A stretch of DNA of 64,000 nt, taken from contig NZ_BSTC01000018.1 in NCBI RefSeq assembly GCF_030269305.1, positions 50,484-114,483 on the forward strand, written 5' to 3'. The stretch is from Kineosporia sp. NBRC 101731. Its GTDB lineage: Bacteria; Actinomycetota; Actinomycetes; Actinomycetales; Kineosporiaceae. This document shows positions 26,357 through 32,885 of this stretch, piece by piece. Position 1 is the first letter of the stretch, and each line of letters begins with the position of its first letter. The notes beneath the pieces were generated by a model. It saw nothing but the letters and a program-made list of their open reading frames with translations. It did not search any database and had not been told where the DNA came from. A program made the translations under genes and the position numbers.

Positions 26357-26382
26357 CTCAGGGCCGACCGGGTGACGCCGAA
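26357..26382 (+). promoter_or_regulatory. FliA-type promoter for the chemoreceptor gene
   Basis: CTCA (26357-26360) and GCCGAA (26377-26382) are separated by 16 bases and lie about 50 bases before the receptor start. The pattern CTCA-N15-17-GCCGAA is the one described for FliA-family sigma factors in Actinoplanes. The match is exact in both boxes. Confidence 0.6.
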
Positions 26383-26432
26383 GAATGCAGGAGATCCGGG
26401 CCGGGGTCCGCCTTCTTCGAGTGGAGCAGTGA

Positions 26433-27986
26433 GTGTTCAAGCTATCGCCCAGCAATGCGGCCATGTCGGTCCAGCAGTCGGCCCGTGAAGCCCATGCGGA
26501 CGTCGTGGCTGTCACCGACATGGTGACCAAGCTCGGCCAGGCAACCACTCCTGAGCAGGCGGTGAAGACCTCTCTCGAGGTGGTGCGGCAGCACTTCGGC
26601 TGGGCCTACGGGTCCTACTGGGTGCGCGACGCCACGGCGGAGGTGCTGCGGTTCGCCCTGGACAGCGGTGACGTCGGTCCGGAGTTCAAGGCGGTCACGC
26701 TCGAGGCTTCCTTCGCCGAGGGCGTCGGCCTCTCCGGCCGGGCCTGGCGGCAGCGTGACCTGGTCTTCGTCGAGGACCTGGGCACCATGACCGACTGTGT
26801 CCGCGCCCCGGTCGCGATGAAACAGGGTGTGCGTAGCGGTATCTGCTTTCCCCTGTTCGAGCAGGGCGATGTGGTCGGCACCATGGACTTCTTCACCACC
26901 GAGGTGCTCAGCCTCTCGCAGGACCGCCTGGCGGTGCTGCGGGCGATCGGTGTGCTGGTCTCCTCGGCCCTCGAGCGTCTGCACGAGGCGGTACGCCAGG
27001 AGAAGGCCGCCCAGGACGTCGACCTGGTCTCGACCGTCATCCGGGAGCTGACCACCGCCACCAGCGACGACGATGCCCTGCGGGTGGCGATGGAGACCAT
27101 CCGGCGCGACTTCGACTGGCAGTACGGCTCTTTCTGGCGTCTTGACGAAGAGGCGCAGGTACTGCGCTTCGCCAAGGAATCGGGTGACGTCAACTCGGAA
27201 TTCCGCGACGTGACCCTCTCGGCGTCCTTCGCCCAGGGCATCGGGCTCTCGGGCCGGGCCTGGGCCCGCAACGACTTCGTCTTCGTCGAGGACCTCGGTG
27301 AACTGACCGACTGCGTGCGGCGGCCGGCCGCACAGCGGGCCGGCGTGAAATCGGGTGTCTGCCTGCCGATCACGGTGAACGGCCGATTCATCGGCACCAT
27401 CGACTTCTTCGCCACGCGCACCCTGATCATGGCCAAGAGCCGGGAGATGGCCCTGCGCAACACCGCCTTCCTGATCGGTCAGGCGATGGAACGGTTCGGC
27501 GCGAGCCGGCAGCTGAAGAGCGCCGGTGAAAAGCTGATGGAGTCGATCGGAGAGGTGGAGCGCAACGTCGTCTCCGCCTCCGAGGTCGCCTCGCGGGGTG
27601 GTCGGCTCACCGAGGAGGCCAACACCCAGGTCGCCGCGCTCGGGCAGGCCAGCGCCGAGATCAGCAAGGTGGTGCAGGACATCCAGACCATCGCCGCGCA
27701 GACCAAGCTGCTGGCGCTGAACGCCACCATCGAGGCAGCCCGGGCGGGTCAGTCGGGCAAGGGGTTCGCGGTCGTCGCCGAGGAGGTCAAGGAGCTCTCG
27801 GGCGAGACCGAACGGGCCACGACCAACGTCAGCGAGCGGGTCAATACCATCCAGAGCCGGGTGCAGGCCGTCATCAGTTCGCTCTCCGACATCCACCACG
27901 CCGTCGACGAGATCAACCAGACCCAGCAACTGATCCAGGGCGTTCTCAGCGACCAGGCCACCATGACCCGCACCATCCTCGAATGA
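26433..27986 (+). CDS. Soluble methyl-accepting chemotaxis protein with two GAF domains
   Basis: A 517-residue cytoplasmic chemoreceptor with no membrane segment. Two GAF domains lie at about residues 28-185 and 205-355 and are clearly duplicated (VGLSGRAWRQRDLVFVEDLG against IGLSGRAWARNDFVFVEDLG). The signalling domain at about 370-517 is a long coiled coil whose tip is QTKLLALNATIEAARAGQSG, the receptor hairpin that contacts CheA and CheW. The GTG at 26433 has GGAG six bases upstream. No other chemotaxis genes are nearby, so it would join a cluster elsewhere. A FliA-type promoter precedes it. Confidence 0.93.
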   Translation: MFKLSPSNAAMSVQQSAREAHADVVAVTDMVTKLGQATTPEQAVKTSLEVVRQHFGWAYGSYWVRDATAEVLRFALDSGDVGPEFKAVTLEASFAEGVGLSGRAWRQRDLVFVEDLGTMTDCVRAPVAMKQGVRSGICFPLFEQGDVVGTMDFFTTEVLSLSQDRLAVLRAIGVLVSSALERLHEAVRQEKAAQDVDLVSTVIRELTTATSDDDALRVAMETIRRDFDWQYGSFWRLDEEAQVLRFAKESGDVNSEFRDVTLSASFAQGIGLSGRAWARNDFVFVEDLGELTDCVRRPAAQRAGVKSGVCLPITVNGRFIGTIDFFATRTLIMAKSREMALRNTAFLIGQAMERFGASRQLKSAGEKLMESIGEVERNVVSASEVASRGGRLTEEANTQVAALGQASAEISKVVQDIQTIAAQTKLLALNATIEAARAGQSGKGFAVVAEEVKELSGETERATTNVSERVNTIQSRVQAVISSLSDIHHAVDEINQTQQLIQGVLSDQATMTRTILE

Positions 27987-28083
27987 CCCGTCGCCATCTG
28001 TCCCGTCTGTCCCTGTGCTGCCAGGCCCGACGACCCGCCGGCTCTGGTCCCCGACCCCCTGTCCCTGAAGGGCGAAAAGAGAT

Positions 28084-28815
28084 ATGACCCCTGCAAGCGC
28101 GAAGATCGACTCCGGCAAGGGAAAGTCGGCCAAGAAGGCGGACAAGTCCAAGGCGAAGGCCAAGGGGTTGAAGGCGGTACCCGGCCAGCGGCGGGCGCCC
28201 GAGCAGCAGGCCCCGGACCAGCAGCGGGCCGACACGGCGTGGCAGCGTCTGGAGGAGGGTAACCAGCGCTGGGCCAGTGGTCTCAGCGGGGCGGCGCTCT
28301 CCCGGACCCCGGAGCGCCGGGCGAGCCTCGTGCAGGGCCAGGCCCCGTTCGCCATGGTGCTCGGTTGCGCCGACTCCCGGCTGCCCACCGAACTGCTGTT
28401 CGACCAGGGCCTGGGCGACATCTTCGTGGTCCGCACGGCCGGCCACGCCGTCGACGACGCCGTGCTCGGCTCGGTCGAGTACGCCGTGGCCGTGCTCGGT
28501 GTCGACCTGGTGGTCGTGCTCGGGCACGACAGCTGCGGCGCGGTGGCGGCCACCGCCAAGACCCTCGCTCAGGGCACGGTGCCCGGCGGTTACATCCGCG
28601 ACATCGTGGAGCGCCTGTCCTGCGACATCGCCAGCGGCCAGCAGTCCGGCCTGACCGACCTCGACGACCTGTCCCGCTACCACGCCCGCTCCACCGCGGA
28701 GCTCCTGCAGAACCGCTCCAGCATCGTGCGCGACGCCGTGGAGAAGAACGGTCTCGGCATTGTCGCGGCCACCTACGAGCTGGGCAGCGGCCGGGTACGG
28801 TCGGTTCCCGCCTGA
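28084..28815 (+). CDS. Beta-class carbonic anhydrase with Lys-rich N-terminus
   Basis: A 243-residue beta-carbonic anhydrase that interconverts CO2 and bicarbonate. The zinc ligands Cys95, His148 and Cys151 lie in LGCADSR and LGHDSCGAV, and the Asp97-Arg99 dyad is present. The first 50 residues are unusually rich in Lys and Ala, then Gln, and lack a signal sequence; they may be a disordered tail. The protein is in the range of actinobacterial enzymes apart from this tail. It is 97 bases downstream of the receptor gene, and whether they share a transcript is unclear. Confidence 0.93.
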   Translation: MTPASAKIDSGKGKSAKKADKSKAKAKGLKAVPGQRRAPEQQAPDQQRADTAWQRLEEGNQRWASGLSGAALSRTPERRASLVQGQAPFAMVLGCADSRLPTELLFDQGLGDIFVVRTAGHAVDDAVLGSVEYAVAVLGVDLVVVLGHDSCGAVAATAKTLAQGTVPGGYIRDIVERLSCDIASGQQSGLTDLDDLSRYHARSTAELLQNRSSIVRDAVEKNGLGIVAATYELGSGRVRSVPA

Positions 28816-28836
28816 GCCTCCCACCGAAACCACCGA

Positions 28837-28880
28837 ATGAGGGACGCCCCGCACACCTCGGTGTGCGGGGCGTCCCTCAT
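28837..28880. terminator. Strong bidirectional terminator hairpin
   Basis: Two 21-base arms are perfectly complementary (28837-28857 and 28860-28880, starting ATGAGGGACGCC), leaving almost no loop. It lies between the convergent carbonic anhydrase gene and the small DivIVA-like gene. Confidence 0.9.
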
Positions 28881-28893
28881 GCTGGGGCTGCGT

Positions 28894-29112
28894 TCAGGAC
28901 AGCGCGGACAGCCGCTGATCCACTCCCATGGCGACATCGGTGGGGGAGTACCCCTTCGCCGCGAACTCGAACACGGTGCCGCTGAGTTCCTGGCGCACAG
29001 CGGCCTTCGCGGCGGCGTCGCCGCCCGCGATCGCCTCTTCCACGCGGTCGAACAGCTCGTCGACCTGGCGGGTGTCGAAACCGCGCGCGACCACAGGGAA
29101 TCTCTTAGCCAT
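28894..29112 (-). CDS. Small DivIVA-like protein
   Basis: A 72-residue protein starting MAKRFPVVARGFDTRQVDEL. The RGFDTRQVDELFDRVEEAI part matches the start of DivIVA/Wag31-type domains (GYDxxQVDxFL), but the protein is too short to form the long coiled coil and lacks a second half. It may be a short polar or scaffold-binding protein, or simply an uncharacterised family. It is flanked by a terminator on its 3' side. Confidence 0.6.
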   Translation of the reverse strand: MAKRFPVVARGFDTRQVDELFDRVEEAIAGGDAAAKAAVRQELSGTVFEFAAKGYSPTDVAMGVDQRLSALS

Positions 29113-29198
29113 GGGGCGGAGTGTAGCTGCGGCTGCTGGGCGGAGGAAGTGGCGGAGGAAGTAGTGACAGCGGCCCCCTGGACCGCTGCGCTCACGGT

Positions 29199-29516
29199 TC
29201 AGGCCCCGATGACGGGCTTCGGACGAAGGACGTCCATGGTCTCCTCGGCGAAGGAAGCGGCCTTCCAGAGATGGTGGGCCAGCTCCCGGGTCTGGTGCGG
29301 TGTCATCTCGAAGAGCACGCCCAGGGTGATTCGAGGGGCGCTCGCCCGGATGCCGACCGGCACGGCCGTGAGATCGACATCGATGCGCTGGGCCACGCGG
29401 ACCGACACCTCGTCCCCGGTGACGACACCGATCATTCGCTCATGATCGATGGCCTCCTCATCGACGACGGAAGTCGTTGTCCAGCGGTGGCCCTGAGAGT
29501 GCTGAATCTGACGCAT
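29199..29516 (-). CDS. Hypothetical protein
   Basis: A 105-residue protein that I do not recognise. It has no membrane segment or signal peptide. A middle strand-rich part (RMIGVVTGDEVSVRVAQRID) is followed by a helical part (MTPHQTRELAHHLWKAASFA). The ATG at 29516 is preceded by GGAAGGA at a distance of ten bases, which is better support than any earlier start. The upstream 240 bases have nothing coding on this strand. Confidence 0.6.
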   Translation of the reverse strand: MRQIQHSQGHRWTTTSVVDEEAIDHERMIGVVTGDEVSVRVAQRIDVDLTAVPVGIRASAPRITLGVLFEMTPHQTRELAHHLWKAASFAEETMDVLRPKPVIGA

Positions 29517-29755
29517 GGCGGAACGTCCTTCCCGCAGAAGAAGAACTGCGGAGGCGGACGGCCCGGCGCTATCCCCGTTACGCACGGGACACCCTTCGCG
29601 ATACAGCGCCCCTTGGGCGCAATGGAAGGAAATCGACATTTTCGCCTACGCTTGATCGGCCTGGCAGGGATGGGAACGGGGCACACGACGGGGCCGGACC
29701 GACTTGGTACGAGCAGGAAATTCGTAGTCTCGGATAACTGAACGACTTCACCACG

Positions 29756-30022
29756 ATGCTTGCGCTGGAAGAGATTGCCTCTTCGATAAGAATTTTCGCT
29801 CCCATACTCGTTCCCGGGCCGGGTGCAGCGAAGATCTTGATCAGCGGGGACGGTCGCTGGGTCAAGGCGTCCGCCAGCGACCCGAATGGCAACTGTGCCG
29901 AGATCCGTGACACCAAGGATCACGGTGAACGGCCGACCCTGATCCTGGCTCCGCGGGCGATCACCACATGGCTGGAGGGTGCCCCCCGTCGAGGCGAGTT
30001 CGCTCACCTCGCGAACCGCTGA
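29756..30022 (+). CDS. DUF397-like small protein, start uncertain
   Basis: An 88-residue reading frame whose second half fits the actinobacterial DUF397 family: a Trp-Lys-Ala-Ser-x-Ser start (WVKASASDPNGNCAEI), then RDTKD and a final GEF. Family members usually have a slightly longer middle with a second strand; here it is shorter. The first 25 residues contain rare low-GC codons and no ribosome site is evident before the ATG, so the true start may be internal or the gene may be decaying. DUF397 genes normally sit beside an XRE-type regulator, and one follows at 30133. Confidence 0.5.
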   Translation: MLALEEIASSIRIFAPILVPGPGAAKILISGDGRWVKASASDPNGNCAEIRDTKDHGERPTLILAPRAITTWLEGAPRRGEFAHLANR

Positions 30023-30085
30023 CCCAGCTCTTCGTCGAGCTGAGGGCCTGGGGTCTTGCATCTGACCACGAAGGGCGTACCTTTG

Positions 30086-30121
30086 TTAAAACAACAGTTA
30101 GAGCTCTAAAAGTTGTTTTAA
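30086..30121. promoter_or_regulatory. AT-rich 36-bp dyad before the hipBA-type genes
   Basis: TTAAAACAAC (30086-30095) and GTTGTTTTAA (30112-30121) are perfect inverted arms around a 12-bp perfect palindrome, TTAGAGCTCTAA (30098-30109). The element is far more AT-rich than the surroundings and lies 12 bases before the regulator start, so it is probably the autoregulatory operator and promoter. Confidence 0.75.
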
Positions 30122-30132
30122 GCGAGGTTGGA

Positions 30133-30465
30133 GTGAAGAAGGCCAGGTCGTATCTACCGACCACTGAGCATGCTTTGGTGGCGTTCGGTGCGCAGATTGC
30201 CATGGCCAGGCGTCAGCGTGGCTGGACGGCTGCCGACCTGGCCGAACGACTCGGGGTAGGGGCTCCGTTGGTCAGCAATATCGAGCGCGGGGTTCCTGGC
30301 ACCGCCATCGGCACGGTGTTCGAGGCCGCCGTGCTCTGCGGGGTCCCGCTGTTCAGCGTCGACCCGGCCGATCTGGAAGACCTGGCCATTCGCGAACGCC
30401 AGCGACTTGCTCTTCTGCCCGCCCGGATCCGTCGCGAAAGGGTTCAGATCAGTGACGACTTCTAG
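30133..30465 (+). CDS. hipB: HipB-type XRE antitoxin
   Basis: A 110-residue protein with a Cro/C1-type helix-turn-helix at about residues 18-72 (IAMARRQRGWTAADLAERLG, then LVSNIERG). The C-terminal tail is helical. The GTG start at 30133 has GAGG five bases upstream. Its 3' end overlaps the kinase gene by 14 bases, the usual arrangement of hipBA toxin-antitoxin pairs in which HipB binds and silences HipA and their own promoter. Confidence 0.85.
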   Translation: MKKARSYLPTTEHALVAFGAQIAMARRQRGWTAADLAERLGVGAPLVSNIERGVPGTAIGTVFEAAVLCGVPLFSVDPADLEDLAIRERQRLALLPARIRRERVQISDDF

Positions 30466-31747
30466 ATCCCGGGAGCAGCTCTTCGTCTGGGTGTGGTTGC
30501 CGGGTGCGACTGAACCGGTCGTCGCCGGCTCTGTGAACCGGAGCGGGGCGACGTTTCAAGGGCAGGAAGTGCTGCTGTTCACCTACGCGCGCAGCTATCG
30601 CGAGCGGGAGCGCGCGATCTCCCTGTTCGTCCCCGAACTACCCCTAGAATCGGGCACTTTCGATCCCACAGACAGTGTCCGACTTCCTGCTGGCGCGCTC
30701 GGGAGGCGCCGCAGTCCTCTACCTATGCATAGCTGTCTGCGGGACGCTGCGCCGGATGCTTGGGGTCGAAGGGTTATCAACCTCAGGCTGGCAGGCAATC
30801 CGGAAGCTGAGCTCTCCGAGTTGACCTACCTGGCCGGCAGCGGGAGCGACCGGATCGGGGCCCTGGACTTCCAGGATTCGCCGACCCGGTACGAGCATCG
30901 TGGAGAGGGGGCCACACTCGATCAGCTCATTGAGGCAGCTGAGCTGATCGAAGCTGGGCAGAGTCTGCCTGAAGGACTTCTCGCGGCGGCTGGGCACGGC
31001 ACGTCCATTGGCGGGGCCCGTCCCAAAGCCTTGCTGTCGGACGGGGATCGACATCTGATCGCCAAGTTTCCCTCGACCACCGACACGCGACCGGTGGTCA
31101 AGGCGGAGGCTGTTTCCATGCTGATGGCGGCCCGGGTCGGTGTCGATGTCGCCCCGGTCGGCCTGCGAACGGTCAATGGCAAGGATGTGCTTCTCGTCGA
31201 GCGCTTCGACAGGCCCGGGAATGGCACCCGGCGCCTGGTCCTGTCAGCGCTGACGGTTCTCGGTCTGTCCGAGATGGAGTCACGCCACAGTAGCTACGCC
31301 GAGATCGCCCGCGTGGTGCGGGCCGGTGCGTGGACGGCGCCCGATGACGCCTTGCGAGAGCTGTACCTACGTCTCGTTTTCAACGTCTGCGTCGGCAATA
31401 CGGATGACCATCTGCGCAACCACGCTGTCTTCTGGGACGGGGTGAACGCGACACTCACGCCGGCTTACGATCTCGCCCCACAGCCCCGCTCCACACAGGT
31501 CGCCACACATGCCATCGGGATCACCTCGAACGGAGAGAGGGCGAGCCAGCTGCGCCTCTGCCGTCAGGTCGCACCGGAGTTCCACCTGAGCTCTTCCGAC
31601 GCGGACGACGTCATCGATCACACCGTCTCGACGATCAAGAAGACCTGGGACGAGGTGTGCGACGAGGCGCTACTGACCGGTGCTGAGAGGACGAGTCTAT
31701 GGGGTCGTGAATTTCTCAACCCGTACATCTTCTGCGACAACGCCTGA
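30452..31747 (+). CDS. hipA: HipA-type serine/threonine kinase toxin
   Basis: A 431-residue kinase of the HipA family. The N-terminal HipA domain is followed by the phosphate loop region GGARPKALL (Lys192), the catalytic loop NTDDHLRNH (residues 316-324) and the metal-binding Asp340 in AYDLAP. All catalytic residues are in place, so it should be active. HipA kinases inactivate translation factors such as glutamyl-tRNA synthetase and cause dormancy; this target is known only for some members. The GTG at 30452 lies inside hipB, and AAAGGG precedes it. The codon use is a little less GC-biased than that of the core genes around. Confidence 0.88.
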   Translation: MTTSRSREQLFVWVWLPGATEPVVAGSVNRSGATFQGQEVLLFTYARSYRERERAISLFVPELPLESGTFDPTDSVRLPAGALGRRRSPLPMHSCLRDAAPDAWGRRVINLRLAGNPEAELSELTYLAGSGSDRIGALDFQDSPTRYEHRGEGATLDQLIEAAELIEAGQSLPEGLLAAAGHGTSIGGARPKALLSDGDRHLIAKFPSTTDTRPVVKAEAVSMLMAARVGVDVAPVGLRTVNGKDVLLVERFDRPGNGTRRLVLSALTVLGLSEMESRHSSYAEIARVVRAGAWTAPDDALRELYLRLVFNVCVGNTDDHLRNHAVFWDGVNATLTPAYDLAPQPRSTQVATHAIGITSNGERASQLRLCRQVAPEFHLSSSDADDVIDHTVSTIKKTWDEVCDEALLTGAERTSLWGREFLNPYIFCDNA

Positions 31748-31770
31748 GTCGCAGGACGCTCGGCTTCCGG

Positions 31771-31977
31771 TCAGGGGGCCTGGCGCTTCTCCTGCTTCTC
31801 CTTCTTCCACGACTCGTAGCCGCTCCAGAAGGCCAGCGCGGCGGTGATGACGGTCACGGCGACCACGAGCCAGCTCCAGAGGTTGGAGTCGGAGCTGCCG
31901 CTCAGGAGGTCGCTGAGGCGTATGACCGCCAGCACCGCGAAGAATGCGCCGAATCCGAGGGTTACCTGAGCTGACAT
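31771..31977 (-). CDS. Small two-helix membrane protein
   Basis: A 68-residue protein with two hydrophobic segments (VTLGFGAFFAVLAVIRL and LWSWLVVAVTVITAALAFW) and a Lys/Glu-rich cytoplasmic tail. It matches no family I recognise. It lies between hipA, to which it is convergent, and the tRNA. Confidence 0.55.
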   Translation of the reverse strand: MSAQVTLGFGAFFAVLAVIRLSDLLSGSSDSNLWSWLVVAVTVITAALAFWSGYESWKKEKQEKRQAP

Positions 31978-32018
31978 GGTGTCTGCCCTTCATGGGTGCG
32001 GAGCTGTACCAAAGCCGT

Positions 32019-32056
32019 TAGGGGCGGTTTCCCGAGAGTGGGAAACCGCCCCTAAC
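32019..32056. terminator. Terminator hairpin after tRNA-Ala
   Basis: A 16-bp perfect stem (TTAGGGGCGGTTTCCC and complement) with a 6-base loop lies six bases beyond the 3' end of the minus-strand tRNA. Confidence 0.88.
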
Positions 32057-32062
32057 CTGCGG

Positions 32063-32136
32063 TGGAGCTATAGGGATTTGAACCCTAGACCCCCTCGATG
32101 CGAACGAGGTGCGCTACCAGACTGCGCTATAGCCCC
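32063..32136 (-). tRNA. tRNA-Ala (CGC anticodon)
   Basis: On the minus strand the sequence folds into a full cloverleaf. The 7-bp acceptor stem pairs GGGGCTA with TAGCTCC, and the D arm contains CTGGTAGCG. The anticodon stem CCTCG/CGAGG encloses the loop TTCGCAT, and the T arm has GGTTCAAATCC. The anticodon is CGC, reading GCG alanine codons. The discriminator base is A, and CCA is not encoded. Sequence downstream is a terminator; upstream lies a decayed paaK fragment. Confidence 0.95.
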
Positions 32137-32226
32137 AACGAGAGAAGAGACTAGCACCGCCGGGCCCGATGCTCCGAATCGACCTCCGGCGGCCGGGGCC
32201 GGAGGTCTCTGACCAGGGATGTCAGC

Positions 32227-32595
32227 GACGGTGCAGCCCAGCCGTTCGGCGCCGGCGTGGGCCCCCAGGCCGCCGGTGAACAGGCCGTAGCCGTAGGCGT
32301 TGTGCAGCACCATGCCGCGTCGGCCGCCCGCGGCGCGGATCGAGCGGGCCACCACGTCCGCCCACATGCCCAGGTCGTCCTTCGTGGTGAAGGGCAGTCT
32401 GGCCAGGTCGGAGAGCTCGCGGACGTCGCCGGGGCGGACGTCCACGTCGTCGAGGGCAGCCCGGTAGTGGGTCACGTTCGCGTAGGCATGGCGCACGCTC
32501 CACCGCAGGCGCTGGAGTTGCAGGGCCCTGAGCTCGTCCACCGAGGCCGTTTCGATCGTCTCGAGATCGCCGGTGCGGGGACTGAGATCCAGCAC
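32227..32595 (-). pseudogene. paaK: Remnant of phenylacetate-CoA ligase gene (paaK)
   Basis: From a GTG at 32595 with GGAGGA just upstream, the frame encodes the normal start of a PaaK ligase, ending PFTTKDDL. It then jumps directly to a later part, GMWADVVARSIRAAGGRRG and YGYGLFTGGLGAHAGAE. The junction is at 32371-32379 (GACGACCTG on the minus strand). About 35 residues are lost, including the SSGTTG-type ATP loop. Similarity stops after GCTV at 32227, whereas the full protein would continue for about 300 residues. The product cannot be an active ligase. The functional phenylacetate cluster lies 9 kb away in this window but has no paaK. Confidence 0.85.
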
Positions 32596-32885
32596 GGGGT
32601 TCCTCCGTCGCAACTGTCGGGCCCGTGCCTGATTTTGAGGGTTGCATCCGGTACCGGCCGGGGCCCGGCCACAGGCGCACAGTTCTCGGCGTAGCGCCGG
32701 ACGGGAGGACCCGCGTCGCGCACAGGGAATCACCACGCGATTACCGCAAGCACCTGATCGCTGCACCGCCGGACAGAAAGTGAGCTTTGCCGGGACACAA
32801 GGCCCGTTCCCGGGCCCCAGGGGTGCGCGGGACCTGGTACGAATGGTGCGTTTGTTCCGTGCGGTCTGTGGCGAGGGGCGAGTTC

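Noticed and set aside
26442..28559. A 705-codon open frame on the minus strand opposite the chemoreceptor and carbonic anhydrase genes
   Set aside because: It spans two recognisable opposite genes and their spacer. The protein has low-complexity composition and matches nothing, so it is a shadow frame.
32019..32136. tRNA-Ala as attachment site of an integrated element
   Set aside because: No integrase gene is present, and I find no second copy of the tRNA 3' end within the window, so an att site cannot be supported.
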